Shown here in pieces: positions 29,268 through 37,540 of a DNA stretch of 64,000 nucleotides. The stretch is from Peribacillus sp. Bi96 (GTDB taxonomy: Bacteria; Bacillota; Bacilli; Bacillales; DSM-1321). The stretch's first letter is position 1. Each line of letters starts with the position of its first letter. The notes beneath the pieces were generated by a model that was not told where the DNA came from, made no database searches, and saw only the letters and a list, made by a program, of their open reading frames with translations. The position numbers and the translations under genes are program-made. The stretch spans positions 310,001 through 374,000 of the forward strand of contig NZ_CAKKLV010000001.1 in assembly GCF_918698115.1 (NCBI RefSeq), written 5' to 3'.

Positions 29268-30446
29268 ATGAAGAAGAAAAAACTAGCAGGTGCATTCCTT
29301 TCTCTGACACTTGCTGCAGGTGTGTTAGCAGGTTGTTCCGGCTCTGGATCATCAGAAAAATCAAGCGGGGATGGAGATACGATCAAGATTGGTGTCAACC
29401 TTGAATTATCAGGCGGTGTAGCATCATATGGTCAATCAATTGCAGAAGGCCTTGAACTTGCGACAGCAGAAATCAATAAAGAAGGCATTGACGGAAAAAA
29501 AATCAAACTTATAAAAGTCGATAATAAATCAGAAGCGTCTGAAGCAACAAGCGGGGCAATCAAGCTGACATCACAAGATCAGGTTGCAGCGATTGTAGGT
29601 GCAGCGACAAGTACGAACTCGATTGCACAAGTACAGATTGCACAAGATAATAAAGTGCCAGTCATCTCACCTTCTGGTACAAGCCCTGAAATCACTTTCA
29701 GCAAGGATAAATTGAACGATTATATTTTCAGGACAAGCTTCATCGATCCGTTCCAAGGAACGGTTGCTGCGAATTTTGCCACTAAAGAAATCAAAGCAAA
29801 AAGTGCAGCCATCTATATTGACAGCTCAAGTGATTATTCAAAAGGATTAGCGGCAGCCTTTAAAGAACAATTCGAAAAAAATGGCGGAAAGATCGTGGCT
29901 GAGGAAGCTTACATTGCGAAGGATACTGATTTCCGTTCCACATTGACTCGTCTGAAATCAGCAAAACCTGATTTCATCTTCCTTCCTGGTTACTATGAGG
30001 AAGCTGGACTGATCGTGAAGCAAGCACGTGAAACTGGATTGGACGTTCCATTCATGGGCGGCGACGGCTGGGATTCTCCTAAGCTAGTTGAAATTGCCGG
30101 TCCAAAAGCGCTAAATAACACGTTCATCACGAACCATTATTCCTCAGGTGACCCTGATGAGAAAATTCAGAATTTTGTGTCTGCATTTAAAGCGAAGTAC
30201 AAAGATAAATCCCCGGATGCATTTAATGCTCTAGGATACGACACTGGATATTTCCTTGCAGATGCAATCAAACGTGCTGGTTCAGCTGATTCAGAAAAAA
30301 TTAAAGAAGCATTGGAAAAAACGAAAGACCTTGAGCTTGTAACAGGTACATTTACATTGGATGAAAAACATAATCCAATCAAATCCGCTACCATTCTTGA
30401 ATTTAAAGAAGGAAAACAAGTATTCAACACTAAAATCAATCCTTAA
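29268..30446 (+). CDS. livJ: Branched-chain amino-acid ABC transporter substrate-binding lipoprotein (copy 2)
   Basis: 392-aa receptor, highly similar to copy 1 along its whole length, with lipobox LAGC (Cys at about residue 23). The ATG at 29268 is chosen because TGGAGGG lies 8 bp upstream and the N-terminus MKKKKLAG then matches copy 1; an in-frame ATG at 29229 has no ribosome-binding site. Differences from copy 1 cluster in the linker after the lipobox and in scattered surface positions. It heads the second livHMGF set. Confidence 0.95.
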   Translation: MKKKKLAGAFLSLTLAAGVLAGCSGSGSSEKSSGDGDTIKIGVNLELSGGVASYGQSIAEGLELATAEINKEGIDGKKIKLIKVDNKSEASEATSGAIKLTSQDQVAAIVGAATSTNSIAQVQIAQDNKVPVISPSGTSPEITFSKDKLNDYIFRTSFIDPFQGTVAANFATKEIKAKSAAIYIDSSSDYSKGLAAAFKEQFEKNGGKIVAEEAYIAKDTDFRSTLTRLKSAKPDFIFLPGYYEEAGLIVKQARETGLDVPFMGGDGWDSPKLVEIAGPKALNNTFITNHYSSGDPDEKIQNFVSAFKAKYKDKSPDAFNALGYDTGYFLADAIKRAGSADSEKIKEALEKTKDLELVTGTFTLDEKHNPIKSATILEFKEGKQVFNTKINP

Positions 30447-30469
30447 TTTCGGAGAACAAGTCCAACCCT

Positions 30470-30517
30470 TTCGCCGGCCCTTCTTTCATAAGAAGGTGCT
30501 GGCGAATTCTCATTTTT
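30470..30517 (+). terminator. Hairpin between livJ and livH of copy 2, possible partial terminator
   Basis: Long imperfect stem: TTCGCC...GGCGAA enclosing a perfect CCTTCTT-TCAT-AAGAAGG, then TTCTCATTTTT. Such intercistronic hairpins often raise receptor mRNA relative to the downstream permease genes. Copy 1 has no equally strong structure at this place. Confidence 0.55.
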
Positions 30518-30610
30518 CAAGAATACCAGCTCACAGAAACTTCCCTTAAGTGGATGCAAAGAGTCTGGACTTATCACTTATAAAATTTAGATTTTCAAGG
30601 AGAGTCGAAC

Positions 30611-31489
30611 ATGGAATTGATACAACAGTTAATAAACGGGGTTTCACTAGGAAGTATTTATGCCCTTATCGCTCTCGGATATACGATGGTTTACGGGATT
30701 GTTAAATTGATAAACTTCGCACATGGCGATGTATTCATGGTCGGCTCATTCGTTGGGTTTTACTCGATAACGGTTCTGGATCTGTCATTCGTGCCAGCCC
30801 TATTAATCTCGATGACGGTCTGTGCACTCTTTGGGGTGTTGATTGAGCGAATCGCGTACAAGCCATTGCGTAACGCAACACGTATTGCCGCACTTATCAC
30901 CGCTATCGGTGTTTCCCTTTTGATCGAATACGGATTCATCTACGTTCGTGGTGCACAGCCGGAAGCTTATCCGAATGATGTATTGCCGACGGACAAGTTC
31001 AATATTTTCGGAGTTTCCATCAATAGTCAATCCATTTTGATTTTTGGAGTGGCTGTCGTTCTTATGATCATTCTTCAAATCATCGTTCATAAAACAAAAA
31101 TAGGAAAAGCGATGCGTGCCGTTTCCTTCGATGCGGATGCCGCTAAACTGATGGGAATAAATGTTGATAACACGATTTCTGCCACCTTTGCAATCGGTTC
31201 CGCATTGGCTGGGGCAGCGGGCGTCATTTTTGGTATTTACTATATTAAGATCGAGCCGCTTATGGGTGTGCTTCCAGGGTTGAAGGCTTTTGTTGCCGCC
31301 GTACTTGGAGGGATCGGGATTATACCGGGCGCGATGGTCGGAGGCTTATTGCTTGGTGTCATCGAGGCTTTGGTCAGTGCAGCCGGTTACTCACTATGGC
31401 GTGATGCGGTAGCCTTCGTCGTACTGATTCTTATCTTGATTTTCATGCCACAAGGCTTATTCGGTAAAAATAAAAAAGAAAAAGTATAG
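30611..31489 (+). CDS. livH: LivH, branched-chain amino-acid permease (copy 2)
   Basis: 292 aa, the same length as copy 1 and nearly identical in its N-terminal signature and in the GLKAFVAAVLGGIGIIPGAMVGG loop. Most changes are conservative and lie in the helices around residues 50-60 and 140-155. AAGGAGAG precedes the ATG. Synonymous sites differ often, so this is not an assembly duplicate. Confidence 0.96.
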   Translation: MELIQQLINGVSLGSIYALIALGYTMVYGIVKLINFAHGDVFMVGSFVGFYSITVLDLSFVPALLISMTVCALFGVLIERIAYKPLRNATRIAALITAIGVSLLIEYGFIYVRGAQPEAYPNDVLPTDKFNIFGVSINSQSILIFGVAVVLMIILQIIVHKTKIGKAMRAVSFDADAAKLMGINVDNTISATFAIGSALAGAAGVIFGIYYIKIEPLMGVLPGLKAFVAAVLGGIGIIPGAMVGGLLLGVIEALVSAAGYSLWRDAVAFVVLILILIFMPQGLFGKNKKEKV

Positions 31490-31502
31490 GGGAGACAAAG
31501 CA

Positions 31503-32465
31503 ATGACTACAATTAAGCGAGCAAAAGGTTTTTGGCTCTCGATTTCACTATCATTGATCTTTTTCGCCGTAGTTCAAGTGTTAATCGGCGGCGGATCGCT
31601 AAATCCTTTTTATCAAAATACGCTCATGTTCATCGGAATCAATATCATTCTGGCAGCGAGCCTTCACTTGATCATCGGGATAACCGGGCAGTTTTCCATC
31701 GGACATGCCGGATTTCTTGCAGTTGGCGCCTATGCTTCAGCCGTCATGACCATGAAGCTGGAAATGCCATTTGCTTTAGCTTTGATAGTAGGCGGTTTGG
31801 TTGCAGCATTGGCCGGGTTGATCATCGGTATCCCGAGCCTGCGTTTAAAGGGTGATTACCTGGCGATTGCGACCCTGGGCTTTGGGGAAATCGTCCGGAT
31901 CCTGCTTTTGAATATCGATTATGTCGGCGGGGCGAGCGGCATGCAGGTTTCCCATTTGACGACTTGGCCGTGGGTGTTCGCTTCCATTATCGTTACGCTC
32001 ATCGTCATCAGGAACTTCACAAGCTCTACACATGGAAGAGCCTGCATATCGATCCGTGAGGACGAGACGGCAGCCGATTCGATGGGAATCAATACGACCT
32101 ATTACAAAGTTGTCGCGTTTGCGATCGGTGCTTTTTTCGCCGGTATCGCTGGAGGGCTATACGCTCATAATTTCTATATCATCCAACCATCGAACTTCGG
32201 CTTCCTGAAGTCATTCGATATCTTGATCTTAGTCGTACTTGGTGGTCTTGGCAGCCTGTCGGGAGCCGTATTGGCTGCCATATTACTGACTGTTGTCACG
32301 ACATTCCTCCAAGATTATCCTGAAACACGAATGATCATCTACAGTCTTGTGCTTATCGTCATGATGATTTATCGTCCACAAGGGTTAATGGGGACAAAGG
32401 AAATAACTTCCATGTTCAAACGTAAAGGAGGCAGCAGCCATGAAAACAAAAACACCGCTGCTTAA
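31503..32465 (+). CDS. livM: LivM, branched-chain amino-acid permease (copy 2)
   Basis: 320 aa with the same motifs as copy 1 (ITGQFSIGHAGFLAVGAYASAV and IPSLRLKGDYLAIATLGFGEI). The C-terminal tail is diverged (FKRKGGSSHENKN), and the 26-base overlap with livG is kept. The start lies 13 bp after livH, as in copy 1. Confidence 0.96.
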   Translation: MTTIKRAKGFWLSISLSLIFFAVVQVLIGGGSLNPFYQNTLMFIGINIILAASLHLIIGITGQFSIGHAGFLAVGAYASAVMTMKLEMPFALALIVGGLVAALAGLIIGIPSLRLKGDYLAIATLGFGEIVRILLLNIDYVGGASGMQVSHLTTWPWVFASIIVTLIVIRNFTSSTHGRACISIREDETAADSMGINTTYYKVVAFAIGAFFAGIAGGLYAHNFYIIQPSNFGFLKSFDILILVVLGGLGSLSGAVLAAILLTVVTTFLQDYPETRMIIYSLVLIVMMIYRPQGLMGTKEITSMFKRKGGSSHENKNTAA

Positions 32466-33219
32466 GGTCGATTCGGTCGGCATCCAATTCGGGGGGCTTA
32501 AAGCCGTTTCTGATGTTAACGTCGAGCTATATCCTGGGGAATTGGTTGGCTTGATTGGACCGAACGGCGCTGGGAAAACGACTTTTTTCAACTTGCTGAC
32601 AGGGGTTTACGTCCCGACGGAGGGCACGATTTCTCTAGAAGGCGAAGACTTGAAAAAAAAGCCGCCATATAAAATCACACAAAAGGGAATCAGCCGGACA
32701 TTCCAGAACATTCGCTTGTTCAGTGAACTATCCGTGATCGATAATGTTAAAGTTGCCTATCATTCCCTTTCGAAACATAGCATTTTAAGTTCGATCTTCC
32801 GTATGCCAATCCATTTTAAAGGGGAAAAAGAAATGGATGATAAGGCGATCGAGTTCCTGAAGATATTCAACCTGGATCAATATAAGGATGAAAAAGCGAA
32901 AAACCTGCCATATGGTAAACAAAGGCGTCTGGAAATCGCACGTGCACTTGCAGCCAATCCGAAACTGCTTTTACTGGATGAACCTGCAGCGGGTATGAAC
33001 CCTCAGGAAACGCACGAACTGATGAACCTGATTGCCCTCATCCGGGAGAAATTCGATTTGACCGTATTATTGATCGAGCATGATATGCCGCTCGTCATGG
33101 GTGTTTGCGAACGCATATATGTACTCGATCACGGACAGCTGATCGCTCAAGGACAGCCAGAGGAAATCCGTAACAATCCAAAAGTCATCGAGGCCTATCT
33201 GGGCGAGGAGGTTTCATAA
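32440..33219 (+). CDS. livG: LivG, branched-chain amino-acid transporter ATPase (copy 2)
   Basis: 259 aa, the same length as copy 1. Walker A GPNGAGKTTFF, signature LPYGKQRRLEIARAL, Walker B LLLLDEPAAGMN. The start lies inside livM with AAAGGAGG upstream. The stop overlaps the livF start (TAATG). Confidence 0.96.
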   Translation: MKTKTPLLKVDSVGIQFGGLKAVSDVNVELYPGELVGLIGPNGAGKTTFFNLLTGVYVPTEGTISLEGEDLKKKPPYKITQKGISRTFQNIRLFSELSVIDNVKVAYHSLSKHSILSSIFRMPIHFKGEKEMDDKAIEFLKIFNLDQYKDEKAKNLPYGKQRRLEIARALAANPKLLLLDEPAAGMNPQETHELMNLIALIREKFDLTVLLIEHDMPLVMGVCERIYVLDHGQLIAQGQPEEIRNNPKVIEAYLGEEVS

Positions 33220-33926
33220 TGTTAAATATTGAGGACATTAACGTCTATTACGGAAACATTCAAGCCTTGAAAGGGATCTCGCTTTCTATTAATGAAGGCG
33301 AAATCGTCACCTTGATCGGAGCGAACGGAGCCGGGAAGAGTACGATGCTGAAAACCATTTCCGGCCTATTAAAACCAAAACAGGGGAAAATCATCTATGA
33401 AGGGCAATCCATCGGCGGGAAAGCTGCACAATCCATCGTGAAAATGGGCATTTCCCACGTACCTGAAGGAAGAAGGGTCTTTGCTAACATGACCGTTGAA
33501 GAAAACCTTCAGCTCGGGGCCTATTTACGGAAAGACAAGGCAGGCATCAAGCAGGATATGGAGAAAGTCTATGAATTATTCCCACGTTTGCTTGAGCGTT
33601 TGAAGCAGCAATCTGGAACCCTATCAGGCGGGGAACAACAAATGCTCGCAATGGGCAGGGCGCTCATGGCCAAGCCCCGGCTGCTATTATTGGACGAGCC
33701 ATCGATGGGACTCGCCCCATTGTTGGTGAAACAGATCTTTAATATTATTGAAGAAATCAATAAAACGGGTACAACCATCCTACTTGTCGAACAAAATGCC
33801 AACCTAGCCCTATCCATCGCAGACAGAGCCTATGTCGTCGAAACGGGCCGAATTGTCCTTTCAGGCAAATCAGAAGAACTGACAGCAAGCGAAGAAATCA
33901 AGAATGCCTATTTAGGCGGACATTAA
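33219..33926 (+). CDS. livF: LivF, branched-chain amino-acid transporter ATPase (copy 2)
   Basis: 235 aa. Walker A GANGAGKSTML, signature LSGGEQQMLAMGRAL, Walker B LLLLDEPSMGLAP. A single ATG at 33219 with GAGGAGG 7 bp upstream. It is the last gene of the second operon and is followed by a 14-bp-stem terminator. Confidence 0.96.
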   Translation: MLNIEDINVYYGNIQALKGISLSINEGEIVTLIGANGAGKSTMLKTISGLLKPKQGKIIYEGQSIGGKAAQSIVKMGISHVPEGRRVFANMTVEENLQLGAYLRKDKAGIKQDMEKVYELFPRLLERLKQQSGTLSGGEQQMLAMGRALMAKPRLLLLDEPSMGLAPLLVKQIFNIIEEINKTGTTILLVEQNANLALSIADRAYVVETGRIVLSGKSEELTASEEIKNAYLGGH

Positions 33927-33940
33927 ACGGCTTTATAGTA

Positions 33941-33985
33941 CTGTAGGCAAACTCGATAATAATTGAGTTTGCCTACAGTTTTTTT
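33941..33985 (+). terminator. Terminator of the second liv operon
   Basis: Perfect 14-bp stem CTGTAGGCAAACTC / GAGTTTGCCTACAG with a 10-nt loop and seven T. Confidence 0.93.
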
Positions 33986-33995
33986 GAGGCTTTTA

Positions 33996-34482
33996 AAATT
34001 TGACTGTTAAATTCCTCTCCAGGCGCCCGTTGCTCCTGCGGGGTCTCCCTTGGACGCGCATTCCCGCAGGAGTCTCGAACACCTGCTCCGATCGACTCTG
34101 CATAAAAACTAAGATAGAATTACCGATCGACCACAGTTTTGGAGGGTTTGCCATTGACCGTTGATTTCCACTGCATGCACTCGCTTTCCGCGGGCGGTCC
34201 GGGAGCCTCCTCGGCGCTTTTGCGCCTGTGGTGTCTCCCTTGGACGCGTATTCCCGCAGGAGTCTCGCACCTTCCGTTACAATCAACTATGTTTTTGCCT
34301 ACAAACCTGATAGTGGCTACAGATATGTAGAGTGTTTGTAAAATTTGACCGTTGATTTCCACTGCATGCACTCGTTTTCCGCGGGCGATCTGGGAGCCTC
34401 ACCGGAGCCTTTTGCTCCTGCGGGGTTCTCCCTTGGACACACTTTTCCCGCAGGAGTCTCGCACACCTGTCCCAATCACATT
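33996..34482. repeat. Three degenerate copies of a GC-rich intergenic repeat
   Basis: Copies at about 33996-34100 (internally deleted), 34150-34300 and 34337-34482. Shared blocks in order: TTTGACCGTTGATTTCCACT, GCATGCACTCG, TTTCCGCGGGCG, GGGAGCCTC, TCTCCCTTGGAC, TTCCCGCAGGAGTCTCG. The CTCCTGCGGG / CCCGCAGGAG arms can pair into a long hairpin. Base composition is far more GC-rich than the flanks. Short open frames inside follow the repeat and are not called. From 34483 to the protease start nothing else is recognised. Confidence 0.85.
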
Positions 34483-34692
34483 TGTTTTAATAGGTAAATA
34501 GAATCACTTTTGTCGACAATCTGATACCGCTTATAGGGTTTTTTCTTTTGCCAAATTAGCTATTTTCTTGATAAAAATGTTAGTAAATCTACCTTACACA
34601 GTATACAATCTAGTTAGGAATATTAGTAGAATGGGTTCATGATCTAACCTCATCCATAGCTATTCTTAATCATACTTTTTTGGAGTGATATC

Positions 34693-36576
34693 ATGTACAA
34701 ACTTATTGGGGCCATATTGCCGGTGTTGTTACTGTTTATGATTCTGCCAATCTATCAGCCAGAGGCTGTATCTGGAGAAGAAACTCCACAATCCGATGGC
34801 GTCATCGTCAAATATAAAGAGACGAACGGTGAGCCGATCAATGATTTGATAGAAAAGGTAGAGGTTCCTAAAGGGGAAACCACAGACAACCTTATCGAGG
34901 AACTGGAAGAACAGAGGAATGTGGAATATGCAGAGCCGAACTATCTTTTCAAGAAGATGGAAAGTCCGAACGATCCTGCCTACATAGACCAGTGGCATCA
35001 TAAAAAGCTTGGAACAAATGCAGCATGGACAAAAACCATGGGCTCCAAGGAAATGATCGTGGCCATCATTGACGATGGGATCGATCGTGGCCATGGTGAT
35101 TTAAAGGGGAAAATCGTCAATGCCTATGATACGATACGCAATCGGAAGAATATCGTACCAGCAGGGGAGCATGGAACACATATCGCAGGAATCATTGCCG
35201 GTTCTGCGAACAATGGCATAGGTGGAGCGGGTGTTGCACCGAATGTAAAACTTATGCCGATCAACGTTTTTGATGGCGAGTATGCCGATACGGCCGATAT
35301 CATTGATGCCATTCATTATGCCGTTCAGAATAAAGCAAACATCATTAATATGAGTCTTGGAGACACCAGTTATTCGGAAGCATTGAATAAAGCCGTCCAA
35401 GAAGCCTATAAAAAAGGCATCCTGATCGTCGCAGCTGCCGGTAATGAAGGGGATATGGGGAAAAATGTACAGCGCGTGTATCCTGCTGCATTCAGCAATG
35501 TCATTTCCGTTGCTGCCACTGACAATAGGGACAAGCGTCCTAGTTATTCCAACTACCATTCAACAGTCGATATTGCAGCACCTGGAGATGATATCCTTTC
35601 AACCTTACCAAATGGTAAATATGGCTGGATGAGCGGAACATCGATGGCTACGCCAATGGTGACGGGTGTAGCGGCTCTGATTTGGTCCAATGAGCCCAAA
35701 CTCAACAAAACGGAGGTCGAATACCGCCTCTATGATTCTGCTGTCGACCTAGGTACAAAAGGGAAAGACATCTACTATGGAAATGGGCGGGTCAACGCCA
35801 AAAAAGCCTTGGAAATGAAGACGCTGACCAAACCGGCCGTGACAGCGATTTCCGACAAGGACACCAAGGTCACAGGGAAAATCCCAGCTGATTTCAAAAC
35901 GGGGACGGTCTCCATTTATACCGATAAAAAACAACTTGCCGAAGTGAAGATCAACGGCGAAAAGACGTTTACGGCGACTATCGCAAAACAAACAGCCGGC
36001 ACGACAATCTTTACAAGAGTCATCGATAAATCGGGAAATAGAAGTGTACCTGTATCATTTAAAGTACAAGATAAAACGGCCCCTGCAAAACCGTCCGTCA
36101 ATACTGTAGGTGACAACACGGTAAAAGTAACGGGCAAAGCGGAAGCGAGCACTAGCGTCACTATCAAAGCTGGCAGCACGGTTCTTGGCAAAGCAAATGC
36201 GAATAGCTCAGGGAAATTTACCGTAACGATATCAAAAAAACAAAAAGCCGGAAAAGTCCTGTTCGTTACAGCCACCGATAAAGCAGGAATTACAAGCTCA
36301 ATCACTAAAGTGACAGTCGCGGACAAAACAGCACCAGGTAAACCGTCCGTCAACACAGTCAACACAAAAACGACAATAGTGACAGGCAAGGCAGAAGCCA
36401 ACTCCACTGTATCCATCAAGCAATCAGGAAAAGTGATCGGCTCTGCCACAGCAACGACTAAAGGTACCTATTCGGTTAGAATTCCTAAGCAAAAAGCCGG
36501 AAAGAACCTATATATCTATGCCAAGGACAAAGCGAAAAATGTAAGTGAAGCAAGGAAAGTCACGGTTAAAAAGTGA
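34693..36576 (+). CDS. Secreted subtilisin-like serine protease (S8) with C-terminal Ig-like repeats
   Basis: 627 aa. A signal peptide (about 1-28) is followed by a short propeptide with VIVKYKE and VEYAEPNYLFKK (about 36-90) and the catalytic domain to about 385. The triad is Asp127 (VAIIDDGID), His160 (HGTHIAG) and Ser317 (GTSMATP); the oxyanion Asn251 sits in AAAGNEGD. The C-terminal part carries three Big-type Ig-like repeats, two of them opening with DKTAP...KPSVNTV and each containing a VTGKA or VTGKI step; the last ends KQKAGKNLYIYAKDKAKNVSEARKVTVKK. TGGAGTG precedes the ATG. A pseudogene at 54779 carries the same Ig-like repeat. Confidence 0.93.
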   Translation: MYKLIGAILPVLLLFMILPIYQPEAVSGEETPQSDGVIVKYKETNGEPINDLIEKVEVPKGETTDNLIEELEEQRNVEYAEPNYLFKKMESPNDPAYIDQWHHKKLGTNAAWTKTMGSKEMIVAIIDDGIDRGHGDLKGKIVNAYDTIRNRKNIVPAGEHGTHIAGIIAGSANNGIGGAGVAPNVKLMPINVFDGEYADTADIIDAIHYAVQNKANIINMSLGDTSYSEALNKAVQEAYKKGILIVAAAGNEGDMGKNVQRVYPAAFSNVISVAATDNRDKRPSYSNYHSTVDIAAPGDDILSTLPNGKYGWMSGTSMATPMVTGVAALIWSNEPKLNKTEVEYRLYDSAVDLGTKGKDIYYGNGRVNAKKALEMKTLTKPAVTAISDKDTKVTGKIPADFKTGTVSIYTDKKQLAEVKINGEKTFTATIAKQTAGTTIFTRVIDKSGNRSVPVSFKVQDKTAPAKPSVNTVGDNTVKVTGKAEASTSVTIKAGSTVLGKANANSSGKFTVTISKKQKAGKVLFVTATDKAGITSSITKVTVADKTAPGKPSVNTVNTKTTIVTGKAEANSTVSIKQSGKVIGSATATTKGTYSVRIPKQKAGKNLYIYAKDKAKNVSEARKVTVKK

Positions 36577-36590
36577 TATAGCCGCTAAGC

Positions 36591-36627
36591 AACAGCCTCC
36601 ATACTCAATTGGGGGCTGTTCCTATTT
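36591..36627. terminator. Terminator after the protease gene
   Basis: Ten-bp stem AACAGCCTCC / GGGGGCTGTT with one G-T pair and a weak T tail (CCTATTT). Confidence 0.6.
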
Positions 36628-36643
36628 ATCATGGATGCCCGCA

Positions 36644-36979
36644 TCACTCTTTATTTCCATACATCATTTCAGTGCCTCGGCTGTATAGCTCAATGATGTT
36701 ACCGAATGGATCTTCACAATAGATTAAATAATAGCGTTTATTTTCCGATGTATTCCATACATCGCCTCGCCGCTTCCCACCAGAAGCCTCAATAATATGA
36801 GCATTGCGCATTTTATTAACATGATCGCCAAGAAGATCATTCGTCATATTCGTTTTTTACTCATCACCTGCATTAAACGAGGGACCCGCCAATAATTTGA
36901 ATCCCAACACCTGCTCGTACCACTTAATCGCAGCATCCAAATCAGGTACAGATAAACCTATGTGGGTAATTGTCGTCAT
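36644..36979 (-). pseudogene. Broken VOC-family (glyoxalase-like) gene
   Basis: The N-terminal piece MTTITHIGLSVPDLDAAIKWYE...FNAGDE ends in a stop near 36857. The C-terminal piece (TNDLLGDHVNKMRNAHIIE ... YYLIYCEDPFGNIIELYSR) follows in another frame, so a frameshift or stop separates them. The central part of the domain (GVGIELFEF-type strand) is also missing, so it cannot be active. AGGGGGG precedes the ATG at 36979. Shorter relics of the same gene lie at 39290 and 52020, each next to a CxxC mini-protein gene. Confidence 0.85.
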
Positions 36980-37050
36980 ATGTATCCCCCCTGATAATAA
37001 AAATACCCTTTTAAGGCGGGGGACAAACGGCTTTTGTTTCGGGACAAAAA

Positions 37051-37079
37051 AAAGAAGCAATAGCGAATATTGCTTCTTT
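37051..37079 (-). terminator. Terminator of the CxxC mini-protein gene (copy 1)
   Basis: AAAGAAGCAATA / TATTGCTTCTTT 12-bp stem; on the minus strand it runs into TTTTTT. The same hairpin follows copies 2 (39395-39423) and 3 (52177-52205). Confidence 0.85.
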
Positions 37080-37129
37080 GATCTTCTGTTGTTTTATCTA
37101 CGTCGCAATATCGTCCTTCACGAAATCCT

Positions 37130-37321
37130 TTAAATTTCACCTTCTTCAACCCTCCTCCAATACTCCACTTTACTTATTAATCCTTTTGCATTACAGGTAA
37201 GACAATCCGTATAAATATCGTAGGCACCCGTTCCTGCACAAACATGGCATTTCACGTGAGTTTCTGGTATTTCCTTTTGAATGATTGAAAAAAGTTTTGC
37301 AATAAACTTCTTAAAATTCAT
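37130..37321 (-). CDS. 63-aa CxxC zinc-finger-like protein, copy 1
   Basis: From the ATG at 37321 (AAGGAG upstream). An amphipathic N-terminus (MNFKKFIAKLFSIIQKEIPETHVK) is followed by CHVCAGTGAYDIYTDCLTCNAKGL, a half DnaJ-type zinc finger with two CxxC pairs and the CxGxG-like Gly pattern, then an acidic tail. Function is unknown; zinc binding is inferred from the motif. Three nearly identical copies exist in the window (also 39474 and 52234), each with the same terminator and a VOC relic beside it. This strong conservation, while neighbours decay, suggests that the protein is under selection. Confidence 0.8.
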   Translation of the reverse strand: MNFKKFIAKLFSIIQKEIPETHVKCHVCAGTGAYDIYTDCLTCNAKGLISKVEYWRRVEEGEI

Positions 37322-37502
37322 GTCCAAAACTCCTTTTTTTTTATCATACAACGAAAAAAGAAGAAACAAACAGGATATCCGATAATATTACTTAAATCAC
37401 ATAAAACCATTACATACTTTACATGGAATTAAAATTAAATGAACCTGCTATGGATTCAAGGTTTAGTGTGCTCTCGAAGAATCGACCGATTTCTATTCTA
37501 AT

Positions 37503-37527
37503 AAAAAAGAACACCCATAAGGTGTCC
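37503..37527 (-). terminator. Terminator of the MFS gene
   Basis: Minus-strand GGACACC-TTAT-GGGTGTTC followed by six T. Copies at 52598-52625 and 57768-57795 mark the other MFS 3' ends. Confidence 0.85.
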
Positions 37528-37540
37528 AATTCATGTGTAT

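Noticed and set aside
24120..33926. Assembly duplication of one liv operon
   Set aside because: The copies differ at many synonymous and some coding positions, and their upstream and intergenic regions differ.
34120..34371. Short frames in the GC-rich intergenic repeat
   Set aside because: They recur with the repeat copies and shift frame between copies, so they are not coding.
35916..36449. 177-aa minus-strand frame within the subtilase Ig repeats
   Set aside because: Shadow frame produced by the repeated Val/Thr-rich coding; no ribosome-binding site.
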